DNA from: Rhododendron vialii
Lineage: Eukaryota; Streptophyta; Magnoliopsida; Ericales; Ericaceae
Reading direction: 5' to 3'
Assembly: GCF_030253575.1 (NCBI RefSeq)
Contig: NC_080557.1
Coordinates: 18,115,501 to 18,179,500 of the forward strand
DNA length: 64,000 nucleotides
Numbering within the stretch: position 1 is the first letter of the stretch; every line of letters starts with the position of its first letter. This document shows positions 35,664-46,012 of the stretch, in pieces. Below the pieces are notes generated by a model. That model ran no database searches and was not told the origin of the DNA. It saw only the letters and a list, made by a program, of their open reading frames with translations. A program made the position numbers and the translations under genes.

Positions 35664-36285
35664 TATTCGACCGGAAACTCGATGCGGTAATTTGTTGCTG
35701 CTGTCCATGATGGACGCCCATGGGTTTTTGTTTTCAGCTCTTGTTTGGAACTAAAGTTATGTGTGTGATTGTATGTTTGTCCATGATGTTTGTCCATGAT
35801 GTTTTATCTAGTTCTATATTCGGCCGGAAACTCGATGCCGTAAACTTTGGAAAATCTGGCCATGATGGTTTGTATCTTGTTTGGAACTTTTGTTCCGTAA
35901 TTTGTTGCTGCTGTTGGATTGGCTTTTTTTTTTTTTGTAGTTTTATGGGGAATTTTGACATAAAGAAAAGTAGAGGTTATTTTGGTTGCTGCTTCCGGAA
36001 TTTTTTGGGTTTGTTGAACCTAGTTCCCTACTGTATATCAACGTCACAAAAATCCATTCCCTATTACAAGGGAATGACTGACTTCTCATTATGTAACTAA
36101 GATTGTTATAATAATTATGTACATCATACAGATACATAATATGCAAATCTTATTTCAATAGAAATAAATAACTGCTCCACAAAGTTCATGAGCTAATTTG
36201 TAATACAAAGACACTACATTTGAAAACACACATATAACGAAAATAAACAACATAAGTCCCAGGAAATAGCTTTCAAAACAGACAT

Positions 36286-36778
36286 CTACGGGTTGGGATG
36301 AACGAAGCAAATGCACCAATCATTGAACTGTGGAAATTGCACGCCCCTTGCCATCCGAGCTTGTGGATGATCCTAATAAGTACATACACACGCAAATATA
36401 AATTTCCTTCTGACAGTTTTATATTGTAAGTAGATTTGAAAAAAAAAAAACGAAATTATGGCTTGCTTGGATATATGCACTCTACACATCGTCTTCGACC
36501 ACCACCTCGTGTCGGGTTGGATCCCCATCAAATCCGGGAGCATGAATCAGGTTCATAATTATCTTACAAGTCCGCTTCCACCTCATAATCTTGGTTTTAA
36601 TATGGACTTCCTATATAGCAGCGTCGGGAAATTCAACGGCCATGACATCTTGGATATAATTCACGTAAGTGGGATTAAAGATTCCCTGCGCAGCATTCCA
36701 CTTCGGCGCTTGTATCATGCTCGTTAGGGCCGAAAGCAATCGACTCTCCTGCGCCTCGCTCCAAATTCTTCGAGCCAT
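36286..36778 (-). pseudogene. Second Myb/SANT-like gene of the Harbinger element, copy 1
   Basis: Minus-strand counterpart of the intact gene at 40542-41036. It starts MARRIWSEA and keeps the pattern, but has in-frame stops: ATAGAGGAA in copy 2 reads ATATAGGAA here, and GTGTGGACT reads GTGTAGAGT. The second exon (DHPQAR...) is still recognisable at 36286-36375. Confidence 0.85.
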
Positions 36779-37167
36779 AGAACAAAATTGTTGTTATATT
36801 TGTTGTAAGGAATAATTTGTTGAATTTGGAATGAATGAATAATGGAGCTACACCTCCACCTCCTATTTATAAGACAATTGAAAAAAATAAAACATGCTTA
36901 CTAACTATTCATAGCAAGAAATTTGGTTACACCAACAATTCAACAACCAAAAAAAGATGCTTATTAATCATTCATAACAACAAAATTGGATACTCACAAG
37001 TCAAGAAAAAAATAAGCTATAAAAAAAAGATAAACTAAACATTTATTACATTTCAAAATAAAAAAACCCATAAAAATAACACATATAGAAAAAATGAATT
37101 TTAAATAATTTATTAATTTTTAATTAATGAGGGAAAGTAGTGGTGGAGAGAGAGAGATCTGATGCTG

Positions 37168-39587
37168 TGTAAAGACCCGGAATTTTTTTAAATAAATAAT
37201 AATTATTATCAAAAAAAAATATTATTTTTGCTCGATAGTTTATTTATGTCATCACACAAAATTTTATTCCGTAATCAATTGAGTGCGCGCTCGTATCCGG
37301 TGAGTAATTTTTCTAGTGTGTGCATGCGTTGCACCGGAGCATTTTCTTACAATCCAACCTCTTCCCAATTGTTCCAGATTCGGCTGAGAATCCGAGGAAA
37401 CCAAATCCCTTAATTCCCTCCCTAATTTGCTCCCATTTAGACAACACATAATTAGCCATAGGATAATACCCCTTAAGCAAAAATCCAAAACCCATTTAAT
37501 ATCCCCCCTTCTCCCATTTTCTTTTCTTGTTTCCCAGCCACACCTTTTCAGCAGAGAGAGAGAGGGGCCGTAGCAACCATTGCCGCTACCTATCACCACC
37601 AGCCGGTTTCCATCACCACCTCATCCATCCCACCCGAACACCACCATCATCACGTCCTTCTTCTCTCCATAACCACCGAGCTCATACCACCAACTCCCAC
37701 CACAACCGGACAACCTTCAGCCGCCGCTCATCCTCTCACCAGCCGGAGCACCTCTCACAACCGGACGCCATCACCTCCTGCCGCCATCACCACCACCGGA
37801 GCCCACACTGCCGTGCTCACCATCACCACCGCCCGAGCTCCGACCCGCTGCCGAATCACTCCGAAATTCATTTCGCCGGATGAGAGGTAGTTGAAACTTA
37901 CCTCCCTAAGTATATAATGTTATTAATGTGTTCATATTGTTATAGATTAGGAAAGTGAATAAGTGATATTTGATTAAGCTACTCAAACTTGAAAAAGAAG
38001 TTGACTGTGCTAAACATGATAAGGGAAATATTAATAGCTTAAGTTTGACTAGCATTATGATTGAATATGGTGATTATGTTGTAGCTCCTGGGTAAAACGT
38101 GAACTTGGATATTGATCTACGGGTGGTAAAATTTATTTGGAAAGTTCATAATGGGTTAATCGGAAAACTTGAAGTTGGATAAACTTGGTAAATCCATGTT
38201 TGTTGCATGTTAACGAACCAAATGAATTTGATGAGTAATCTGTATAGAGTACTAAAAATGCTTGTAACTAGATATATTTTTTTTGTGCCATTCTATGTGG
38301 TATGTAGGTTCCTAACTTGATCCTTTTAACATGATTAACAAATTTCTTAGAATTCAGTAACCATTGCTATTACAGTTTCCTAATAAAATGTTTGCCTAGT
38401 TAAGATATTTAAGAGTTGTGCCATGATTATTATGCTCTTATTGTTACATGCTTCATGTGTTAAATAAACTTTATTTGGTAACGACATGATTTCCATTTCG
38501 TGATTTATCATGATTGATTGTCATCCACCTTGTTGCACGAGAACTTAGAACGGACATTAGGTTCACTGGGGATTGGTGTACGTAGATAGAAGATCACATA
38601 GACGACTTCTTTTAAGTTAAAGGAAATCGGAAGATAGGAGATGATGTGATTGGCGGTTAGCCAGAGGAATGATGTTTAAATGAGATTCTTGGAGGTTATC
38701 CAATGAATCCAGATCTGTTGAAGGTTATCCATAGAGTCCAGTTTGGGAGAAGAGAAATGAAGCCAGGGTATGGCAGTAGTTTGTCGATTTGAAACCTTAG
38801 GATATGGCATTGCGTGATTGCTCTTTTTGAATAGGAGATAAAAGGGTGATATGTATTATAGTACCAGGTTATGGTCTATATACTCCCAAGGTTACGGTTA
38901 GTTCCTTGTGGGCCCAGTGGTTACGGTGAGTTCCCCGGGGAATTCATCCTTGCGAGGCGGCCGATGACTCCAACTAAGTAAATAACTTAGATCGTTTCAT
39001 CGGGGCTCCCGGTTAGGGCAAGCAAGGGGGAGCGGTATCACAAGTGGCCATAGTCCTAGCGGTTCACATGGGAGGATGTTTCTCAAGGGTTGAGATTCTA
39101 GATTTCGCTAAGTTAAAGGCTAGTAATGAAAATTGATCGCTTGCTACTTTAATTGTTCTTACTTTAACAGTATTGTACATGCATTTGTTTGTAAGTTATG
39201 GGTTTCGGGTGGGTTTTAGCTACTGAGCGTCATCGCTTACGGTACTATGTTGCCCTGGTAACTTGAACGCCAGGTACCGAAGACAGAACAAAAGTGTCGT
39301 ACAGTCCGACTGGAGTCAATGCTACTGAGGAGGGAGTCGAAGAACCATGGTTTCCGTATGCATAGTCGCTCTGATTTAATTTAAGTCAACTTTATTTTGG
39401 AAGCTTCAAAGTTTATTTGGGGAAATGTAATATTTGGTCAAATTCTGCTACTTAAACTTAATTTGATATGGTTGTAATATGATGACATCTACTTTTGAAA
39501 CAGTGATGTATTAAATTTATGAATTTTAAATTGGAAAAATTGTCTTTTAAATGTTTTTATTAATGTTCCGAAATTCGAGACCTTACA
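37168..39587. mobile_element. Solo LTR, 2420 bp, TSD TGCTG
   Basis: Starts TGTAAAGACCCGGAATTTT, ends TTCGAGACCTTACA, with TGCTG at 37163-37167 and 39588-39592. It has no internal coding domain and lies in the 3' non-coding part of Harbinger copy 1. The histidine- and proline-rich frame at 37527-37883 is within the LTR and is probably leader sequence, not a gene. The ends suggest a long-LTR Ty3/gypsy element. Confidence 0.9.
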
Positions 39588-39639
39588 TGCTGGGTGGGAA
39601 TTTTTTAGGAAGAGAGAGACAGTATGATGGCATAATAAT

Positions 39640-39642
39640 TGT

Positions 39643-39675
<33 letters not shown>
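39640..39675. repeat. (GA)n microsatellite near the copy 1 end
   Basis: GA run. Its counterpart in copy 2 is the CT run at about 40141-40170, so the repeat is part of the element's terminal region. Confidence 0.85.
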
Positions 39676-39676
<1 letters not shown>

Positions 39677-40138
39677 ATGACGACACCACAATTGTTAGGA
39701 TGAAAAATTCAAATTTCATATGGGAGAAATTGTCAATTTTGGAGGGAGATTCAGGACCAGATTCTTACTTTTTCTCTAAAAAGCAAAACGAACAAGGGAA
39801 AGAGAAAAAAAGAAGATGGTGTATACCCACACGCATATCGGTGTTTATATACGATCTTGATCGAACACAGGTGTGAACACATTTATATAGTTTACGTTTT
39901 AATTGGAGACATTTGTGCTTCACTTGAACTCTTTAGCCCTTGTTCGTTTTGCTTGTGAGAGAAAAAGCAAAAATTAGATTCTAAATCTCCCTCCAAAAAT
40001 TGACATTTCCCCTTATGAATTTTGAATATTTGGTCCTAAACAAGTACAATTGTACGTCAGTAGTCTCTCTCTCTCCCCAATTATTCTGTCATCATTACTC
40101 TCTCTCTCTATCTTCCGAAAAAATTTGCACCCAGCACA

Positions 40139-40169
<31 letters not shown>

Positions 40170-40541
40170 CCCCTCTCTCTCTCCACCACTCCTTTCCCTC
40201 ATTAATTAATAAATTAATTAAAATTCAATTTTTATATATGTATTTTTTTAGGTGTTTTTTTATTATGAAATGTAATAAATGTTTAGTTTAGTTTTTTTTT
40301 ATAGCTTTTTTTCCTAGAATGGTGACTACCCAATTTTGTTGTTATGAATGGTTAGTAGCATATATATATATTTTTTTTGTTGAATTGTTGGTGTAACCAA
40401 CTTTTGTTATGAATGGTAAGCTTCCGCAATTTTTTTTTTTGTTTTCAATGGTCTTATAAATAGGAGGTATAGCTCCATTCATCATTCATTCCAAGTCCAA
40501 AAAATTGCTCTTTACAAAAAATATAACAACAATTTTGTTCC

Positions 40542-41036
40542 ATGGCTCGGAGAATTTGGAGTGAGGCGGAGGAGAGTCGATTGCTTTCGGCCCTTATGAG
40601 CATGATACAATCGCCGATGTGGAATGCTGCGCAGGGAACCTTTAATCCCGGTTACTTGAATTATCTACAAGGTGTCATGGCCGTTGAATTTCCCGACGCT
40701 CCTATAGAGGAATTCCATATTCAAACCAAGATTATGAGGTGGAAGCGGACTTGTAAGGTAATTATGAACCTAATTCATACTCCCGGATTTGATTGGGATC
40801 CGACCCGACATGAGGTGGTGGCCGAAGATGATGTGTGGACTGCATATTTACAAGTAAGCCAAAATTTTCATATTTTTTTTCAAATCAACTTACAATATGA
40901 AATTGTCACAAGGAAATTTATTTTTGCGTGTATATGTACTTATTAGGATCATCCACAAGCTCGGTTGGCAAGGGGCGTGCAATTTCCACAGTTCAATGGT
41001 TGGTGCCTTTGCTTCGTTCACCACCGCAACCCGTAG
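40542..41036 (+). CDS. Second Myb/SANT-like protein of the Harbinger element, 133 aa
   Basis: Two exons, 40542-40853 and 40947-41036, joined phase 0 at TTACAA|GTAAGC and TTATTAG|GATCAT. The protein starts MARRIWSEAEESRLLSAL and has the single Myb/SANT-like domain plan: WNAAQGTFNPGYLNYL, IQTKIMRWKRTCKVIMNL, TPGFDWDPTRHEV, DDVWTAYLQDHPQAR. It is shorter than the first Myb/SANT protein and on the opposite strand, converging on the hybrid-binding ORF. A likely TATA (CTTATAAATAGG) sits about 90 bp upstream. It may be DNA-binding, or act as a competitor of the larger protein; that is speculation. The copy in element 1 is broken. Confidence 0.75.
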
Positions 41037-41629
41037 ATGTTTGTTTTGAAAGCTATTTCTTGTGATTTATGTTGTTCATTTTCGTATGTGTGTTTTGAAA
41101 AATGTAGTGCCTTTGTACTACAATCTTGGAAGCAGCAAAATAAAAAAAAGCCTCTACTTCGGACTGAGTAAGAAAGGTCTTCCTTCTTTTCAAAAACGTT
41201 GAGGAGTGTAACTAGGAGTAAAGAAGAAGGGAAGCACCAACCAACAGCAGCAAATTACCAGTGGGATGCTCCAAACAAAAAAACCAGGCTCCTAGTCCAA
41301 TTTTCGTGAATTAACCCAGGCTCGAATTCTGTCATCATGTCAAATTAAAAATTTCAACACAAACCAAAAAAACCTCTTACTTCCTTGTCAAAGTTCCCCA
41401 TAAAACTACCAATAAAAAGACAATCCAACAACAGCAACAAATTACGGAACTAAAGTTCGAAACAAGATACAAAGCATTATGGCCAGATTTAGAACTAGAA
41501 AATACATCATGGATGAGCATACAATCACACACATAACTTTAGTTCCAAACAAGTGCTGAAAACGGAGACCCATGTGCATTCATCATGGACAGCACGAACA
41601 AATTACCGCGTCGAGTTTTCGGTCAAATA

Positions 41630-41965
41630 TCAAAGTAGGAAAAACATAACAGCAACAACAAGCACACAGAAGCATAAACTTAGAGCGATGATAACAGTGA
41701 ATGTAAACCCATCTCGGTCTTTTGGAGTGAACTCTGTTGACGATCCAACCGCATCATCCAACAAAGGGATAAGGGAAGGTGGCACCAGCTGGTCAACTTG
41801 CCTGGTATGAGTCACCCAAGCGGTATAGGCCTCATCCCATGATGAGTATTTTTTATGCACAGCACCTTTAAACTTGATGACTTGTTTGCTACATGAAGCC
41901 CAACTTTCATATATGCCTGGGTTCTTCCCCACAAAGACAACATAGTAATTCTTGTGTCCTGTCAT
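41630..41965 (-). CDS. Harbinger third ORF: hybrid-binding (viroplasmin/RNase H1-N-like) domain + TM tail, copy 2
   Basis: 111 codons in one exon, starting 196 bp downstream of the transposase stop. Residues about 6-50 show the hybrid-binding domain pattern: KNYYVVFVGKNPGIYESW, C-xx-QVIKFKGAVHKKYSSW, DEAYTAW. In RNase H1 this fold holds RNA-DNA hybrid; in caulimoviral viroplasmin it is a homologous module. A polar linker (SSTEFTPKDRDG) leads to a C-terminal hydrophobic segment (about 87-111) with no residues after it, predicting a tail anchor. No nuclease domain follows. The ORF is conserved in both copies, which supports it being a real element gene. Its function is not known to me. Confidence 0.75.
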   Translation of the reverse strand: MTGHKNYYVVFVGKNPGIYESWASCSKQVIKFKGAVHKKYSSWDEAYTAWVTHTRQVDQLVPPSLIPLLDDAVGSSTEFTPKDRDGFTFTVIIALSLCFCVLVVAVMFFLL

Positions 41966-42161
41966 TCCTATATGTCATAAACATTGTAATTGAGTACAAG
42001 AAAAATAACGAGCATAAGGTACTAATAAAAATCAATACATAATCCACCAAATACATGAAAGTCACAGTTCAAATAATAAAACATAAAAAAACAAACATGG
42101 ATTTATCACAAATACGGTACAATTTGAAGAAAAAAACATAGTGCATGAAAAAAAAAACACA

Positions 42162-43542
42162 TCAATAGTCCGCCCAAATTTGTTGCGCAATTTCATCCCG
42201 CCTAATAGACATCAATTGAATATTTTGACGTGACATGTTGATAGGCTCAACCTCGCCGACATGTTCCCCGGCGCCATTCCCGTTGTTGTCCTCCTCATTT
42301 CCCTCCCAATCATGTTCGTTATATCCATCAAAAAATTCATCTCTTCCACGCCGCTCTATGATCCAATTGTGCACCACATAACATGCAGTAACGATTGTAG
42401 GTTGACGAGCACATGAGTACCTAGGCATAGTTTTCAGTATTGGAAACCTTGCTTTTAAAACATCGAAACAACGTTCTATAACATTCCTCAATGATGAATG
42501 CTTGTAGTTGAAAAGCTCTTGGGGCGACCGAAACATTGTATCAATTCCATTCCACTGGTCTCTATGATACCTACGTCCTCGATAAAGAGCTAGATACCCG
42601 GGCATGTTTGTGTATCCGGAATCCACCACATAATATTTATCTACACGATATGTCAATTTCATTAGTTTAGTTTTTACTTTTCGGGACAATGTACAAGTTT
42701 AAGGCAGTAATTAATTGTTATGTTTACTCACTCAGTGGCGGATGTGGGAAGTTGTAGGCTGGGTTCGACACTGCAGCTAAAAAAACACGTCCATCGTGGG
42801 CACTCCCTTCCCAACCGGGGTAAACAAAAGTGAACTTCATGTCAAATGAGCATACTGCCATCACATTTTGAGTTTTGATGGACTTCCTGCCACGAAATGC
42901 GATTTGCTTGGATGCCGGTACCCAAGCCTCAATGTGGGTTCCATCTATTGCGCCAATGCAGTCCTATATTAATTTACATTAGTATCGGGCTGTGTTACAT
43001 ATCTCCAAACAATAGCTAAATGTAATTGACAAATTTACCTTAAACCACAGGTAATATCTTCCGTCATTGAGAATTTGAGGAGGCGTATCGTTAAGATTAG
43101 GTGGTCGGATTATGAACATACCAACATAACAAAGAGCATGACGCATAAGGTTGAAGTGTCTGCTTATGGTATCAAGGGAATGTTGAAATCGGTCAGCCGC
43201 AAGTCGCATCCGTCCACTTTGTCCACATATGAATAAGAATATTGCCAATGATTCCTCTACAGACAATCTCATATGATCCCAATTTAACTGACCCTTATCC
43301 ACCAACAATGCAACCAATGATTTAAAAGTCTGTTTGTCAACACGTAAAACGTCTTTAATGGTTTTGGGGTGTTTTGTCATCAAAAACTGAGTGTATGATT
43401 GACCAGTAAAAGGGGCTACTCGTTGAGGAATTCGTTCATCCTCCTCATCACTTTCCGACATATTTTCCAAAAAATCTAGGTCCATTAACTCGTCGTCGTC
43501 ACTGCTAGAATCTTCGTGCTCCTGATTTCCACTTGTCGACAT
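42162..43542 (-). CDS. PIF/Harbinger DDE transposase (HARBI1-like), 404 aa
   Basis: Three exons read on -: 43542-43039, 42963-42732, 42640-42162. Junctions TTTAAG|GTAAAT, AATATAG|GAC, CACTGA|GTGAGT and GTGTAG|ATAAAT keep the frame. This enzyme cuts and pastes the element in the nucleus. Residues 1-40 are acidic. A helical segment follows (RVDKQTFKSLVALL, SVEESLAIFLFICG, ADRFQHSLDTISRHF) as in the family's DNA-binding region. Catalytic residues: D175 in GAIDGTH, D252 in YYVVDSGY, E301 in RNVIERCF, with 48 residues between the last two, as in plant PIF transposases. FDVLKARF has D where FG is usual, which could impair activity. No stop codons are present. Confidence 0.92.
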
Positions 43543-44798
43543 GATAATTGTGGTACCTAACTGTTACAAGTCGGATGGTAAGTGTAAACAACTTCTTTTC
43601 TATCAGTGGTGTTTAAGGCAGCCCTAGGTTTAGAAAATATGAATTGCTTTGACCAAAATGGAGAACTTTTTAAATACTGCTGGAAAACACTCTTAAATTC
43701 AGAAAATATAGCATTTCAAACCAGGTACAAAATAACCATCAACTCCACTACAGCAACTAGATATGCAACATTGCGATGTAAACTAATCTACTGAACTTAA
43801 AAGTGCCACGGTGCAATTACAGAAAAAAAAAAAACAAAAGTAGAAACGAATAGAAGAAAGGGAAGCACCAAACACAAGAAGAAAAAGAAGACATATGAGC
43901 GTATCCATAGTTCAGCCGCCTACTGGAAAATATTGGTCAACTTATATGGAAGAGATGAGTTTTTCTTTTTACTACACCCCTTGAAGCTCAAAGGAAAGAC
44001 TTGCCTTTCAAACACAATAGTCTCAAAACTACATTTGTTAATCATCCAGATCTTAAATTTAGAAAATTCTCTGTAACACAGCTCTATGAGATCTGTCCAA
44101 ATCTACCTAAATTGGATATGTTTTTGGATTAACATTGGGGAAGTTTTGGAGTCTAATACGTACAAAACTATCTACTAAGGTTTCAAGATGAAAATGTTCA
44201 TCTCTGATATACCAACAAAAGTAATATATATTGCTTGATTTTGAGATATATTAGTGTGATCCATATGTAAGTGATATTGTATCATGGCCTACAGCTATTT
44301 GCATGCAACATAGAAGTCATCTGATTTGACTGCAATAGGGCTAACAACTCCTACGCTCCTTTACTTGTAGATTATAAATCACATCTCAGCAATAGAATCA
44401 ACACAAAATTTAGCTCACAACTCAGCCCAATTGAAAATAAAGTTGCAGCTATCACCTACCACAAGGCCTGTAATAGGCTCCAAAAACAAGATAAATGAAT
44501 TTAAGAGCATTTGAAACAGATTGGAGAGCATAATCAACTCCACTACCAGGTGGTTAATTTCATAACGACCGAATCAGTTCCATAACAGTTCCATAACAAC
44601 AGAAATAACATACGATTGTTCCACTACCAGATGGTTAATTTCAAAACGACCGAAATAGTTCCACAACAGTTACATAACAGCAGAAATAACATACGATTGT
44701 TCCCTACGAACAACAGGAATAAGATACGATTGTCTAGAGAAAAGGTGAAATACCAACATTCATAGTTCATCATACTCATGCACTTCATACTCCAATTT
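43543..44798. other. Spacer between transposase and Myb/SANT genes, copy 2
   Basis: Probably holds the promoters or leaders of the element genes. Around 44530-44710 a 79-bp phrase (CACTACCAG-TGGTTAATTTC to ACATACGATTGTTCC) is tandemly repeated. No gene. Confidence 0.6.
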
Positions 44799-45740
44799 CT
44801 AGTTTTTACGTTGGACCCACGCCAACCTCTCATCCGCATCTAGGTCGAGAAAAGATGTTTGCCACCGTGGCTGGTCAACAAGATGACTGTAAGCGTTAAG
44901 ATATTTATATTCACCGACAATATGCTTTATACTTTTCAAGAAGGCATGGCATTCCTTCATTTCCATATTATTTTGGACACTTTGTTTTTGGGCCTTCAAC
45001 AAATAGTACTCTCCCTTCATTTGCTGAGAGAACGCAAATTTTTCATATGCTTCATCTCGCTTTTCAAACTTTGTTGCCTTCGCGGTGCTTCCGCCACTAC
45101 CATCCGATTTTCTTTTACCCATTGACACGCTGTCCTCCCTTTTTATGGCCTTTCCTTTTCCGTACATGACAACTTCCTCATCACGTGTGGGGGGCGGTTG
45201 TGTATTAGGACGTGCAAATGCTCCATTTGCCAACGAGCTAGAAAGGAGCTCGTCCAATTCCTCGAAGTGGTCAAGGCCTTGGTTACGAAATTTAACAGCC
45301 TTTGGATTTGCCTACAAGGAAGTTATTGGGGGCACATTATTGTTATTGTATTGTTTCTAATGTTAGGGGATGAAGTTCAATACAGTGAGCTCCTAAAGTT
45401 CACATACCTGGAGGTATGTTTGCCACACGTCATCCGTTGCTGTGACAATTTGTGATGCGTCATCCCAACCGAACCCAGTCTGATCTTTCATATGCGTAAA
45501 AGTCTTATACTCTTTCTTAATGCGAGTAAACTTTTCTCGGATCTTAGGAATAGTGTACCCTATTCTCCCCGTCCTCACTCCTAGCTCCCTCAATATCTCA
45601 TGCCATTGTAAGTCATTAAATTGTCGTGACTTTTTTGAGTTGGTCACTTCCTCCCTCCTAGCCACCTCAACCATTATGTGAATGAATTTTTCCATGTTCA
45701 CATAACTCCACATGTCAAGGTCATTTTGTGTGCGGTCCAT
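44799..45740 (-). CDS. Harbinger Myb/SANT-like DNA-binding protein, copy 2
   Basis: Exons 45740-45408 (from the first ATG; the exon itself begins at 45746) and 45311-44799, joined at CTCCAG|GTATGT and TTGTAG|GCAAAT. This gives 281 aa. The N-terminal Myb/SANT-like domain has MWSYVNMEKFIHIMVEVA, LQWHEILRELGVRTGRIGY, REKFTRIKKEY, TGFGWDDASQI, DDVWQTYLQANPKAVKFR. The C-terminal half is basic then helical (KREDSVSMGKRKSDGSGGS, QQMKGEYYLLKAQ). It probably recognises the element ends and partners the transposase. Upstream, an exon 46012-45894 (with NRKRPAPSPASSAN, a possible nuclear signal) can be joined in frame and would extend the protein. A first exon at 47863-47842 is plausible, but its donor reads TT in this copy. 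Confidence 0.85.
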
Positions 45741-45893
45741 TCTAGGCTTACATGTGGGAGAGAAGTTATTAGGATATATGAAATTAGTGACCAAAAGTTA
45801 TAATAGATATAAGAGGTTCGTGAAAAAGAAAGTGTATGACTGTAACAAGTGAATGTACAAAAAGGGGATGGTAAGAAGTAATAGTGCATGTAC

Positions 45894-46012
45894 CAGTGGG
45901 ATGCTGTTCTCGCCTATGACAGAGTTTGCCGATGACGCAGGAGATGGAGCCGGACGCTTCCTGTTTTGTGAAAGTGGAGTAGTAGGCTGAAACTTTAGTG
46001 ATGGGTGTTGAC
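45894..46012 (-). CDS. Probable upstream exon of Myb/SANT protein, copy 2
   Basis: 119 nt bounded by TTTGTAG| and CCACTG|GTACAT, phase-compatible with the next exon. It encodes HPSLKFQPTTPLSQNRKR then PAPSPASSANSVIGENSIPL. The same exon with the same borders is present in copy 1 at 29516-29634. Reading-frame conservation supports coding, but the true start of the transcript is uncertain. Confidence 0.5.

Larger units (their letters stand above)
27452..39799 (+). mobile_element. PIF/Harbinger element, copy 1 (inactivated)
   Basis: The left end GCCCTTGTTCAGTTAGG and right end AAGCAAAACGAACAAGGG are inverted. The same ends bound copy 2 (39936-48378), and gene order is shared. Genes: Myb/SANT-like (29787-32741, split by an LTR), DDE transposase (33739-35136, three stops), hybrid-binding/TM ORF (35328-35663, open) and, on the other strand, a second Myb/SANT gene (36286-36778, stops). 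Minus two solo LTRs the element is about 7.9 kb. The 5' part (27452-29515) is a CT-rich leader or promoter shared with copy 2; a likely first coding exon (MDPSFYQG) starts at 28021 and a second at 29516-29634. No clean target duplication is visible. Confidence 0.85.

Noticed and set aside
37527-37883. 118-aa His/Pro/Ser-rich frame
   Set aside because: Lies wholly inside a solo LTR; composition reflects CACCAC-rich DNA, not a known protein.
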